Assembly: GCF_003201205.1 (NCBI RefSeq)
Contig: NZ_QICN01000008.1
Span: 1-52,107, forward strand
DNA length: 52,107 nucleotides
From: Sinimarinibacterium flocculans
GTDB lineage: Bacteria > Pseudomonadota > Gammaproteobacteria > Nevskiales > Nevskiaceae
Direction: 5' to 3'
Shown here: one piece after another, positions 1 to 7,021 of the stretch
How positions within the stretch are numbered: the stretch's first letter is position 1
Layout of the letters: each line of letters opens with the position of its first letter
Translations under genes and position numbers: made by a program
The notes under the pieces: generated by a model
Database searches by the model: none
What the model saw: the letters and a program-made list of their open reading frames with translations, nothing else
What the model was told of the DNA's origin: nothing

Positions 1-1960
1 GGATGTCGCGCGCGCCGTCGTTGAGAGCAGTCTTGTCGACGTTGCGCGCTGTCAGCATCAGCGTCTGCGCGCGATCGTCGCCGGCGGCGCGCCAGTGCTC
101 GAGAATGGCCTTGAGCCGCTGATCGCGGTCCGGGGTCTCACGGGTGTCGGGTTTGAGGCGCGCCATTGCGGCCGGGATGTCGCCCTGAATCGCGGCGCGA
201 AGGGCCGCCTTGTGCTCGTCACGCGTCTGCCGGCGCAGCTCGTCCAACTCGATGTGCTTCATGAGGGGCAGCATCTGCGCGAAAGGCTTGCCGGCCCCGA
301 TGGCGGGAAGCTGCTGCGGATCGCCGATCAGGATCACGCGGGCGCCTAGGCGCTCGGCGAGAAAGCTCAGTTTGCGCATGTCGGCGCTGCCGACTTGCGA
401 GGCTTCATCGAGCACCCAGGCTTCCTTCTCGTGCTCGACGCGCAGCTTCGCGGCCTCGTGCGGGTCGGCGTTCTTCAGGGCCGACCATGCGCGCTCCGCT
501 GCGTTCAGATGCTTTCGCAGCGTGCTGGATTCGATGCCGCTTTCACGCGCGAGCTGGCGGGCGGCGTCGGCATTGCCGGCCAAGCCTTTCAGCGTATAGC
601 CGCGGCTTTCGAGCAGCTGCCGAGCGCTGCCGAGCATGTAGGTTTTGCCGGTACCAGGCCGGCCGAGCACGCCGATGAAGCGGTCGCGGCTGGTGGCGAT
701 CAGCGTGGCGGCTTTGCGCTGTCCATCGTTGAGATTGGTGCGCGCCAGGGTCGCAGCAGCCTCGCGCTGGCTCATCACTGGCGACATGGCATTCTCGCCG
801 CGCTGGACAGCCTCCAAGGTGCGTTTTTCCTGTTCAAGGGCCTTCGGCGTGGTCCATGCATCGCGCGCGCCCAGGCGCGTTTCTCGCAGCGCACCGCCGG
901 CTGCGTAGCGGCGCACGGCGGCCGAGGCATCCGCTAGGCGCAGGCGGCCAACGCCGTTGGCCAAGGTCTCGCGCAACAGGTCACCTCGGAGGAAGGCGGC
1001 CTCGCTTTCGGATAGCCGGTCCGAGGCATCGAGGATTGCTCGGGTGTCGTCGAAGCGTTCCGTCGGTGTCACGTCGCCGGTCTTGAGTGCATCGGCGAGC
1101 ACGCGATCGCCGTCGAAGCCGTGCTCTTGGGCTTGTGCCTTCCAGTGCTCCGCGATCGCTTCGCGGGAGTATGGTTGCTTGCCGGAGCGCGTTCGCAGTG
1201 CAGCCTGTTCCGCAGCCTTGGCGCCGGTCAGGCCGCGCTCCGCCATCGCGCGCTCGATGTCTTCCCGTCGCGTTGAGAAGGCTTCGATCAGCGGCTTGGG
1301 CACGGCAGCCAACTCAAAGCTGCCATCGCGTGCCGTCTTCTCGACGGCATAGCCGAGGCGCTGCGCGTCGGCGGCGAGCTCCGCCCGATAGATCATGCCG
1401 CCCAGCTTCTGGTCCTCGTAAAACGGCTTGGACTCGAGCGCAACCCAGCGGCCATCGGCGCGCTGCGTGACATTGGCCATGACCGCGTGCGTGTGCAGCT
1501 GCGGGTCCATGTTGCGGCTGGTGTGGTGCTCGAACAGCGCCGCGACCAGGTTGTCGCCCTGACGCTGGCGCCCTTCCCAGGCCCAGCCGCCGCGCTGGCG
1601 ATAGGCGGTGCTGTGCTCCTGAAGGTAGGCCAGTGCCTTCTTGACGGCGCGCTCGTGTGCTTCGCGCAGGCGCGCGTCGCCGAAGGCTTCGACCATGATC
1701 GACACGCTCTTCGGCGCGCTGAAGGTCAGATCCCAACCCGGCTGGGTTGTCTTCAGCGAAGTGCCGTCCGGGAGCTTGCCGTCGAGAAGATTCTTGAAGG
1801 AGTCGGGATCAACGGCACCGGATAGTCCCAGGCGCTGCGCTGCGGCGCCCCACCATTGACCTTGTGCGTCGGACGACTCCGAGCCGGCGGTGTAGTAGTC
1901 GTCCTTCTCGTAGTACGAGACGGCAGCCGCGCTGTCGCGCAAACGTGAAATCGTGAGCAT
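1..1960 (-). CDS. MobF-family conjugative relaxase/helicase (TrwC/TraI-type), C-terminus cut by window edge
   Basis: This protein nicks one strand at the transfer origin, stays bound to the 5' end and unwinds the DNA during conjugation. The frame is open from the ATG at 1960 to position 1, giving about 653 visible residues. Two pairs of tyrosines near the N-terminus (residues 16-17 and 22-23) fit the paired catalytic tyrosines of MobF relaxases. The metal-binding histidine cluster is at residues 145-146, 156 and 158 (EHHTSRN then QLHTHAV). A helicase part follows, with Walker A GRPGTGKT near residue 435 and a DEASQVG motif II. Full-length relatives have roughly 900-1,700 residues, so the rest lies to the left. 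The VbhA-like gene upstream is in the same orientation. Family assignment is secure; whether the protein is full length cannot be seen. Confidence 0.93.
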   Translation of the reverse strand, partial: MLTISRLRDSAAAVSYYEKDDYYTAGSESSDAQGQWWGAAAQRLGLSGAVDPDSFKNLLDGKLPDGTSLKTTQPGWDLTFSAPKSVSIMVEAFGDARLREAHERAVKKALAYLQEHSTAYRQRGGWAWEGRQRQGDNLVAALFEHHTSRNMDPQLHTHAVMANVTQRADGRWVALESKPFYEDQKLGGMIYRAELAADAQRLGYAVEKTARDGSFELAAVPKPLIEAFSTRREDIERAMAERGLTGAKAAEQAALRTRSGKQPYSREAIAEHWKAQAQEHGFDGDRVLADALKTGDVTPTERFDDTRAILDASDRLSESEAAFLRGDLLRETLANGVGRLRLADASAAVRRYAAGGALRETRLGARDAWTTPKALEQEKRTLEAVQRGENAMSPVMSQREAAATLARTNLNDGQRKAATLIATSRDRFIGVLGRPGTGKTYMLGSARQLLESRGYTLKGLAGNADAARQLARESGIESSTLRKHLNAAERAWSALKNADPHEAAKLRVEHEKEAWVLDEASQVGSADMRKLSFLAERLGARVILIGDPQQLPAIGAGKPFAQMLPLMKHIELDELRRQTRDEHKAALRAAIQGDIPAAMARLKPDTRETPDRDQRLKAILEHWRAAGDDRAQTLMLTARNVDKTALNDGARDI

Positions 1961-2141
1961 CGGGCCTGCTCCTGCAAGTCCGATCCCGTCGCCCTGTCCG
2001 CGATCCTACCGCGCCAGGCCTCGCGCCGTTCGATCTATCTGCGCTTTCGAATTTCCCGCTTCGGTGGTCGATCCCAGCTCGGATTCGGCCATTCGCGACC
2101 AGTGACTGAAGAAGGGTCTCAATCGGCCAGGGCGCCGGGGG

Positions 2142-2453
2142 TCACGGCAAGTCTGAAATCCTCATCGATTCGTCGCGGCGCATCGGCTCCAGATCAACGC
2201 CGTCGTGCTTCTCGCCGATCGCGGCCAGGGTTGAACCCAAACCCAGTTCGACCGCCGGCACGCCATCGCGGTGGTGCTTACCCAGTATCTCGATTGCCTG
2301 ATCGCAGGTCAGCTCGCCGCGGATCAGCTTGGCGTCGAGCGCCCGCGCGATCGGGCTCGCGGGTGGTAGCCCCTCGCGGAGGTTGCTGCGCTCGGCTGCA
2401 GCCAACGCGGCAGCGCGTGCGCCTTCGGGGTGGATGTTCGAGTTCTGCGTCAT
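2142..2453 (-). CDS. VbhA-like antitoxin family protein
   Basis: This is a 103-residue protein whose middle (about residues 35-65) reads like the antitoxin_VbhA helix pair: a hydrophobic helix, then a short KLIRGELTCDQAIEIL segment similar to the GE(I/L)T-type motif of that family. VbhA proteins inhibit Fic AMP-transferases and are common on conjugative elements. A GGGAG ribosome binding site sits a few bases before the ATG at 2453. The gene lies upstream of the relaxase in the same orientation, about 180 bases away, and may be cotranscribed with it. No Fic toxin (HPFxxGNGR motif) is present in the window. The similarity is from memory and short, so a small relaxosome accessory protein is an alternative. 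Confidence 0.55.
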   Translation of the reverse strand: MTQNSNIHPEGARAAALAAAERSNLREGLPPASPIARALDAKLIRGELTCDQAIEILGKHHRDGVPAVELGLGSTLAAIGEKHDGVDLEPMRRDESMRISDLP

Positions 2454-2477
2454 GCTGGCTCCCGGTGCAGTGTGGGA

Positions 2478-2521
2478 TTCCGTATCGTATTTCGTATCGT
2501 AGTTACGGAATACGATACGAA
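2478..2521. promoter_or_regulatory. Inverted/direct repeat cluster upstream of the antitoxin-relaxase genes (operator or oriT candidate)
   Basis: A perfect 11-bp inverted repeat is formed by TTCGTATCGTA (2491-2501) and TACGATACGAA (2511-2521), with a 9-bp spacer. The left arm is preceded by a near-identical direct copy, TTCCGTATCGTA (2478-2489). The cluster begins 25 bases upstream of the antitoxin ATG on the minus strand, where a promoter should lie. It could be an autoregulatory operator, or part of the transfer origin, since MobF relaxases usually nick near inverted repeats beside their own gene. I see no recognisable nic consensus. Confidence 0.5.
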
Positions 2522-2646
2522 GCGCGGTGGCGGGCCAGGATGCGGAACCATCTCAAGGCCTCACGCGTCTCGAATGGTTGCCGCGAAGACATACGATAAC
2601 GCGACTCGGGCTATCGTCGCTTCCACGTCCGAAACTGCGCATCGAC

Positions 2647-2662
2647 GTTTCGCATGCGAAAC
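2647..2662. repeat. 16-bp palindrome GTTTCGCATGCGAAAC, copy 1
   Basis: This is a perfect 16-bp palindrome, the first of five identical copies in the element. It lies between the relaxase-side genes and the ribbon-helix-helix gene, 126 bases beyond the TATCGTA repeat cluster. It is probably a binding site for a dimeric regulator. Confidence 0.85.
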
Positions 2663-2948
2663 GGATCAGAACAGAAAAAGGCGACTGCCGCGAGGGGCCG
2701 CCGCCCGAGTCGACCCCGGTCAAAGGGAGGGAAAGCAACCGGGGCTGCTCGCCATTCTACTGAACGCGACGTGATAGGAACTCACTCATGCCCATAGCGA
2801 GTGTTCTCTGATCAGCGCACTTTTCAGAATCGTCAGCTAGGACGACTTCACCCTTGAAGACTGTGGCTTCTGGCGTCGGCTGCACGGCGCGGTGCCGGTT
2901 CGCAAGACAAGAGATCTGAGAAATAGATAAAAGAGCTAAAATAGCCAA

Positions 2949-2964
2949 TGTTTCACGTGGGACA
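2949..2964. promoter_or_regulatory. parS-like sequence (two mismatches)
   Basis: TGTTTCACGTGGGACA matches the canonical ParB-binding parS TGTTTCACGTGAAACA at 14 of 16 positions; the left half is perfect and the right half is degenerate. It sits 8 bases before palindrome copy 2. No parA or parB gene is in the window, so this may be a relic or chance. Confidence 0.25.
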
Positions 2965-2972
2965 TCGGCGGC

Positions 2973-2988
2973 GTTTCGCATGCGAAAC
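2973..2988. repeat. 16-bp palindrome GTTTCGCATGCGAAAC, copy 2
   Basis: This copy is identical to copy 1. It ends 26 bases before the start codon of the ribbon-helix-helix gene and lies just downstream of an AT-rich TAAAAT candidate -10 (2937-2942). A protein bound here would block that transcription unit. Confidence 0.85.
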
Positions 2989-3014
2989 TGAGGCGGCGGC
3001 CCCTTGGAGCGACG

Positions 3015-3239
3015 ATGACTACGGATACAGCACCGGACGTTCGGTACAGCTTGGTGATCTCGGCAGACCTCGATAGTCGCCTTGAAGCACTGGCGCAGGA
3101 CCGCTCCATGAGCAAGGCCGACATCCTGCGGCGCGGGCTGGCGCTGTATGAGGTTGCGGTTGGCGCTCAAGCGACGGGCAACCGGTTCGGAATCGTCGAT
3201 CCGGATGGCCGGCTCTCCACAGAGATTGTGGGGCTCTGA
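3015..3239 (+). CDS. Ribbon-helix-helix (CopG-like) DNA-binding protein
   Basis: This 74-residue protein follows a ribbon-helix-helix plan: an extended strand (YSLVISADLDSRLEAL, about residues 12-27), a turn, and a second helix beginning near MSKADILRRGLALYEVA (about residues 34-50), followed by a short charged tail. Such dimers act as plasmid repressors, relaxosome accessory factors (compare TrwA and NikA) or antitoxins. It has no partner toxin of its own beside it. Palindrome copy 2 lies in its leader, so it could regulate itself through that site, but this is only inference. A hairpin-like repeat follows the stop codon. The fold is fairly clear; the role is not. Confidence 0.7.
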   Translation: MTTDTAPDVRYSLVISADLDSRLEALAQDRSMSKADILRRGLALYEVAVGAQATGNRFGIVDPDGRLSTEIVGL

Positions 3240-3257
3240 TGACGATGGTTCAGTGAG

Positions 3258-3283
3258 AACGGGCAGCGATGTCGCGGCCCGTT
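3258..3283 (+). terminator. Possible hairpin terminator between convergent genes
   Basis: AACGGGC (3258-3264) and GCCCGTT (3277-3283) can form a 7-bp stem with a 12-base loop between the stop of the ribbon-helix-helix gene and the stop of the toxin gene on the other strand. There is no clear T-tract, so termination is not certain. Confidence 0.3.
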
Positions 3284-3319
3284 AGGGCTTCGGGCCTCGT
3301 CGCCGCCCAGCACGATGAC

Positions 3320-3754
3320 CTACCGCCCGCTGTGGCGATAGGCCGTCGTCAGCCGCGGCATGCTCTGCGGATGCAACTCTCCCAGCTTCGGGGTCTGTCC
3401 AAAGAGCGGATGGCGCGGCAGCGCAAACCATTCGTCGGTATATGGGAGGGTGACCAGCTGCCGGAGGCTGAACTTCGTGTCCGAGCTCAGACCCGCGCGC
3501 GCATATTCGTCGGGATGATCGTGACGGGTGATCTCGAACTCATGCGGGTAGAGCCGCGCACGATTGCTGGTGCCGTAGCAGACCACAACCCGAAACGCCT
3601 GGCTCGCATCGCCAGGCGCGGGGTCGAGCACTTTAAGAATGATCGCCGGCCGGTCTTTGATGCCAGGGGCCGGGCGAACCAAGTCGGTCGGGAAGCGGCA
3701 CAGCACCACGTCAGCGGCGGCCGGCTTCGGAAATGGGGCTGGCGCGGCGCTCAT
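3320..3754 (-). CDS. PemK/MazF-like toxin
   Basis: This 144-residue protein has the start of a PemK/MazF-type barrel: an opening strand ending in VVLCRFPTD, then the GIKDRPAIILKV segment resembling the G-x-x-R-P-x-(V/I) loop of MazF-like ribonucleases, then VVVCYGTSN. Toxins of this family cleave mRNA. It lies 18 bases downstream of a small antitoxin-like gene in the same orientation, the usual antitoxin-then-toxin order. The C-terminal half is longer than in MazF (about 110 residues) and I do not recognise it. It is a distant member at best, so growth arrest is inferred from family and arrangement. Confidence 0.6.
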   Translation of the reverse strand: MSAAPAPFPKPAAADVVLCRFPTDLVRPAPGIKDRPAIILKVLDPAPGDASQAFRVVVCYGTSNRARLYPHEFEITRHDHPDEYARAGLSSDTKFSLRQLVTLPYTDEWFALPRHPLFGQTPKLGELHPQSMPRLTTAYRHSGR

Positions 3755-3772
3755 ACCGCGCCACTCTGATGC

Positions 3773-4069
3773 TCAGTCGATGATCGAGCTGAGCACACGG
3801 CCGTCGGTCGACTGAGGCACGCGCGACCGGATTGCTTCGTAAGCGGCCTCCGGAACGTCGCCGATGTTCGGATCGTACTGCGGTAGTTCGCGCGCAATGA
3901 ATTGCGCCAACGCCTCGTGGATGAGCTGCGTTTCGCTAACGCCCAGTTGCTCGGCTGCTTCGATTGCTGTTCTTTTTGTGACTCCATGCCGTGTGTCTTT
4001 GTCCCGCCAACGAAGCAAGGTCGTGGCGCCCTTGTGGGAGGTTGCTGCTTTCGAGATTTTCATTGCCAT
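3773..4069 (-). CDS. Antitoxin-like protein paired with the PemK-like toxin
   Basis: This 98-residue protein is basic at the N-terminus, with a central segment (RTAIEAAEQLGVSETQLIHE, about residues 32-51) that looks like a DNA-binding helix-turn-helix or ribbon-helix-helix region, and an acidic, proline-containing C-terminus of the kind that usually binds the toxin. A promoter with good spacing and several TATAGCA repeats lie directly upstream, which fits autoregulation by the toxin-antitoxin complex. The start at 4069 is the ATG of a frame beginning MAMKIS; the Met two codons later is an alternative. The antitoxin call rests on size, layout and operator repeats rather than a named family. 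Confidence 0.6.
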   Translation of the reverse strand: MAMKISKAATSHKGATTLLRWRDKDTRHGVTKRTAIEAAEQLGVSETQLIHEALAQFIARELPQYDPNIGDVPEAAYEAIRSRVPQSTDGRVLSSIID

Positions 4070-4119
4070 CTTCGGGAATTAGGCGCCGCAACTCGGCGCC
4101 GAGCTATACCGATATGCGC

Positions 4120-4158
4120 AGTATAGCAAAATGCTATCTGTATAGCAAATTGATAGCA
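4120..4158 (-). promoter_or_regulatory. Promoter and operator repeats of the toxin-antitoxin pair
   Basis: On the minus strand a -35 TTGCTA (4148-4143), a 17-base spacer and a -10 TATACT (4125-4120) form a good sigma-70 promoter. It is covered by ATAGCA repeats: an inverted pair ATAGCA/TGCTAT (4123-4128 and 4132-4137) and direct copies at 4142-4147 and 4153-4158. This overlap is typical of autorepressed toxin-antitoxin operons. Confidence 0.6.
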
Positions 4159-4165
4159 TTGCTGC

Positions 4166-4181
4166 GTTTCGCATGCGAAAC
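4166..4181. repeat. 16-bp palindrome GTTTCGCATGCGAAAC, copy 3
   Basis: This identical copy lies in the divergent region between the toxin-antitoxin promoter (4120-4148, leftward) and the candidate promoter of the TcmP cassette (4227-4256, rightward), so one bound protein could affect both. Confidence 0.85.
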
Positions 4182-4219
4182 GCGGGGCTAGATGGCCTCA
4201 TCCCGGATTGTCGTTTCAT

Positions 4220-4256
4220 TTGATTATTGTAACGTCAATCAAGATCAGGGTATCAT
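4220..4256 (+). promoter_or_regulatory. Candidate promoter and operator of the three-Cys/TcmP cassette
   Basis: TTGTAA (4227-4232) and TATCAT (4251-4256) are separated by 18 bases, an acceptable sigma-70 promoter in an AT-rich patch. An inverted repeat TTGATT (4220-4225) / AATCAA (4237-4242) overlaps it and could be an operator. Confidence 0.4.
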
Positions 4257-4309
4257 CGCGCACGCTTTGCAGCTTTTGCCTTAAGGATCTATACCTTGCG
4301 GCCGACGCC

Positions 4310-5056
4310 ATGACGACCAACAGCAAAATCGAGTGGACTGAGCAAACATGGAACCCCACTGTCGGCTGCACGAAAGTGAGCGCGGGGTGTAAGCACTGCT
4401 ACGCCGAAACCATGGCGCACCGACTGCAGGCGATGGGCGTGGCGGGCTACGACGAAGGCTTCAAGCTCGTGCTGCGACCTGAGCGGCTTTCCGAACCGCT
4501 CAAGCGCAGAAAGCCGACGATCTACTTCGTCAACTCGATGTCCGACGTGTTCCACGAGAAGGTGCCGTTCGACTACATCGACCGGATTTTCGACACGATC
4601 CGCCAGACGCCTCATCACACGTATCAGATGCTGACCAAGCGTGCCGGCCGGATGGCTCGCTATTTCGAGAAGCGCACTCCACCGGCGAATGCATGGCTGG
4701 GAGTTTCTGTTGAGAACCGACGACATGGTCTTTCGCGGATCGATGAGCTCAGGAAAGTTCCGGCGCAGATCCGGTTCTTGTCCGTGGAGCCGCTGTTAGA
4801 GGCTTTGGGCGAGCTCGATCTGACCGGAATACATTGGGTCATCGTCGGCGGCGAGTCGGGTCCAAAAGCGAGGCCGATGAAGCTTGCTTGGCTGGAAGAA
4901 GTTCGCCAGCAGTGTGAGACTGCGGGTGTCGCCTTCTTCTTCAAGCAATGGGGCGGCTGGGGGGCTGATGGCCGGCGGCGCGCGAAAAAGCTCAATGGTC
5001 GCATCCTGAATGGTCGCACCTGGGACGCAATGCCCAGCCAACACATGGGGCCCTGA
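4310..5056 (+). CDS. Phage Gp37/Gp68 (DUF5131) family three-Cys-motif protein
   Basis: This 248-residue protein has the family opening IEWTEQTWNPTVGC and a three-cysteine motif (Cys20, Cys27, Cys30; spacing C-x6-C-x2-C followed by YAE), plus downstream segments FVNSMSDVFHE, QMLTKR and GGESG that I associate with DUF5131. The cysteine cluster suggests iron-sulphur binding with a radical-SAM-like fold, but the reaction is unknown to me. The next gene encodes its usual companion, TcmP, starting directly after this stop codon. I chose the ATG at 4310 because the family sequence begins there and the upstream extension (from 4208) is not family-like and covers the promoter. The family is found on phages and mobile elements. 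Confidence 0.85.
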   Translation: MTTNSKIEWTEQTWNPTVGCTKVSAGCKHCYAETMAHRLQAMGVAGYDEGFKLVLRPERLSEPLKRRKPTIYFVNSMSDVFHEKVPFDYIDRIFDTIRQTPHHTYQMLTKRAGRMARYFEKRTPPANAWLGVSVENRRHGLSRIDELRKVPAQIRFLSVEPLLEALGELDLTGIHWVIVGGESGPKARPMKLAWLEEVRQQCETAGVAFFFKQWGGWGADGRRRAKKLNGRILNGRTWDAMPSQHMGP

Positions 5057-6355
5057 ATGGTTTCAAACCACTATGAGTGGGCCATCGGCGGCAAGCTTCC
5101 GACGCTAGAGCATCACAGCCGGGCGAAGCACGAAATTCTCGGTGCGTACCTATCTGCCTACGTGCAGACATTGGTTTCCGTCCCCCATCGCGATGAGTTC
5201 AAGCTGACGCTCGTCGACGGCTTTTCCGGCGGCGGTCTGTTCACTCTGGCGGGCTCGAGCCAGGAAATGCCAGGCTCCCCGCTAATCATGCTCGATGCGA
5301 TGAAAGAAGCGCAGGCGCTGGTCAACCAGGATCGAGCCAAGCCGATTCACTTCAACGTCGACTACTTCTTTATCGACAAGCACCCGGGTGCCACAGCGTT
5401 CCTGGAGCACACGCTCAAGGATCGTGGCTATGGAGCGCAGCTCAACGGCAACGTCATTGTCTGGAACGCGGATTTCAACGACAAAGCCGAATCAATCATT
5501 CAGCACGTCAACACGAGAATGCCGCGCATGGGTCGAGCAATATTTCTACTCGACCAATACGGCTACTCCGAGGTTCCCACCGATATGATCCATAAGATCA
5601 TGCGGACAATCCCCGGCAGTGAAGTGATCCTGACGTTCAACGTCTCATCGCTGTTGACGTACATTTCCGACAAAAACGATCGTGCGCAGAAGCTACTCAC
5701 TGGTGCCGGCGTTCCGGAGGCTCTGCGTGGGCGAAAGATCGAAGACATCAAGATGCACGAGGCAGATTGGCGCCTGTTCATCCAGTCATGTCTCTACCCT
5801 GAGCTGGTCGACAAGTGTGGCGCCGAGTTCTACACGCTGTTTTTCATCCGCTCAGAGCAAGGTCACGGTGACTACTGGTTCATTCATCTGTCCCGTCATG
5901 CCCGCGCCCGGGACGTGATGACGAAGATTCACTGGGACAAGGGAAATTTCTTCATTCACTACGGCGGCGCAGGATTGAACATGTTCGAGGGTCTTGGCTA
6001 TTCGCCAAGCCTCGACACCCGGAATTCGAACCAGGGACAGCTCGGATTCGGCTTTGGCGACACCGAACGCAGGCTGAGCGTCGATACGCTGATGGAGCAG
6101 ATTCCGAGCCTTGTTTACTCTGCGCCAGACGAGTGCGTCGTCTTCAACGAAATGTTCGCGACCCACTGCAACATGTCACCGGCGCACGCTGAGCTGCACA
6201 AAGAGGCCGTGTCGAAACTGCGCGACCTCGGTGAGGTCGAGGTGGTTAGTGCCAGCACCGGCAAGGTCACGTCGGCAAGGATTCAGGGCGGCGACGTCAT
6301 TCGTGCGCCTGCGCAGAGGGTTCTCTCCTTTCCGCGCGACCTCGGCAAGAAGTAA
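5057..6355 (+). CDS. tcmP: Three-Cys-motif partner protein TcmP
   Basis: This 432-residue protein matches the TcmP family in layout. It opens with a W-x(7)-P-T-L-x-x-H region, followed by a KHEILGAYLSAY helix. The motif LVDGFSGGGLF (about residues 52-62) is followed by GSPL and resembles the nucleotide or SAM-binding loop of a Rossmann-fold methyltransferase. A later VDYFFIDKH and a FLLDQYGYSEVP segment (an acidic loop akin to an NPPY/DPPY position) support that reading. The start codon follows the stop of the DUF5131 gene with no gap, so the two are coexpressed. No activity is established to my knowledge; a role in mobile-element conflict is inferred from context. Confidence 0.85.
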   Translation: MVSNHYEWAIGGKLPTLEHHSRAKHEILGAYLSAYVQTLVSVPHRDEFKLTLVDGFSGGGLFTLAGSSQEMPGSPLIMLDAMKEAQALVNQDRAKPIHFNVDYFFIDKHPGATAFLEHTLKDRGYGAQLNGNVIVWNADFNDKAESIIQHVNTRMPRMGRAIFLLDQYGYSEVPTDMIHKIMRTIPGSEVILTFNVSSLLTYISDKNDRAQKLLTGAGVPEALRGRKIEDIKMHEADWRLFIQSCLYPELVDKCGAEFYTLFFIRSEQGHGDYWFIHLSRHARARDVMTKIHWDKGNFFIHYGGAGLNMFEGLGYSPSLDTRNSNQGQLGFGFGDTERRLSVDTLMEQIPSLVYSAPDECVVFNEMFATHCNMSPAHAELHKEAVSKLRDLGEVEVVSASTGKVTSARIQGGDVIRAPAQRVLSFPRDLGKK

Positions 6356-6372
6356 CTCAGGCCTGACGCCTC

Positions 6373-6984
6373 GTGACTTCAAAGGTTGCTTCGACCCACC
6401 ACACGCTTCGCCAACACGGTGGCGCACGACCTGGCGCAGGGCGTCGCGTAGGTTCAGGCAAGTACGGTGAGCCCACACGAAACATCCGAGTGCCTGTGTC
6501 GGCGCTTCCGCGTGTCGCCGCCTTTCTGGATGGCTATACCGGAACGGGCGCACTGTCATCGTCGTCAGCCAAGCTGGCACTGCGTGACCAGCGCCTGATC
6601 CGCCGGTTTTCAACCAAGGTCGCGGCGGGCGCTCCAACTCCAACAGACGATCATCTCGACGACGATTGCGACTTGACCGACCTTCTTGTCCGCAATCCGG
6701 AGACTACCTTTATCTACACGGTCGCAGGCGATTCAATGGACCTCGCGGGCATACTGGACGGTGACAATGTCCTTGTCGACCGGTCGCTGAGTCCTAGTTC
6801 AGGGGACATCGTGCTCGCTGTTCTCGCAGGAGGAGAGCACACGATTAAGCGCTTGACGGTCCGCAATGGGGTGCCGGAGCTCCATCCGGAATCGTCCAAC
6901 CCAGAAAACAAGCCCCTTGTCGCCGAAGGAGGTGAACTGTCACTGTGGGGGGTCGTGAGCGCCGTCGTTCGCCGGATGCGGTAA
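6373..6984 (+). CDS. UmuD/LexA-type S24 self-cleaving protein
   Basis: This 203-residue protein has a C-terminal S24 serine-lysine protease domain: GDSM with catalytic Ser121, TIKRL with Lys159, and a cleavage-type Ala-Gly at about 85-86 (KVAAGAPTP), all arranged as in UmuD. The N-terminal part (GGARPGAGRR then GKYGEPT, residues 16-35) is longer than in enteric UmuD. RecA-stimulated self-cleavage would be expected of the family. There is no umuC next to it: TcmP ends 17 bases upstream and a GNAT gene follows. It starts with GTG at 6373 with only a weak ribosome site, so translation may be coupled to tcmP. It may be a polymerase V subunit whose partner lies elsewhere, or a damage-responsive regulator of this cassette. 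Confidence 0.8.
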   Translation: MTSKVASTHHTLRQHGGARPGAGRRVGSGKYGEPTRNIRVPVSALPRVAAFLDGYTGTGALSSSSAKLALRDQRLIRRFSTKVAAGAPTPTDDHLDDDCDLTDLLVRNPETTFIYTVAGDSMDLAGILDGDNVLVDRSLSPSSGDIVLAVLAGGEHTIKRLTVRNGVPELHPESSNPENKPLVAEGGELSLWGVVSAVVRRMR

Positions 6985-7021
6985 TAGCGAAATCCACATC
7001 CTTTCTGGGGAGTGCATAGCC

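Larger units (their letters stand above)
2454..3014. other. Gene-free regulatory region, about 560 bases
   Basis: I see no convincing gene here; the short open frames lack ribosome sites and family features. The region holds the TATCGTA repeat cluster (2478-2521), two copies of the 16-bp palindrome (2647 and 2973), a short inverted repeat GCTA-AAA-TAGC (2935-2945) in an AT-rich segment, and a parS-like half-palindrome (2949-2964). Its position beside the relaxase makes it the best place in the window for an origin of transfer. Confidence 0.5.

Noticed and set aside
395-937. Plus-strand open frame of 180 codons across the relaxase region
   Set aside because: The minus strand has a continuous relaxase frame with catalytic motifs here; the plus frame has no ribosome site or family features.
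2430-2774. Plus-strand frames in the gene-free region before the ribbon-helix-helix gene
   Set aside because: They run through the TATCGTA operator repeats and a palindrome copy and show no ribosome site or family features.
3269-3769. Plus-strand frame of 166 codons opposite the PemK-like toxin
   Set aside because: The minus-strand toxin has a paired antitoxin, promoter and family-like strands; the plus frame is its shadow.
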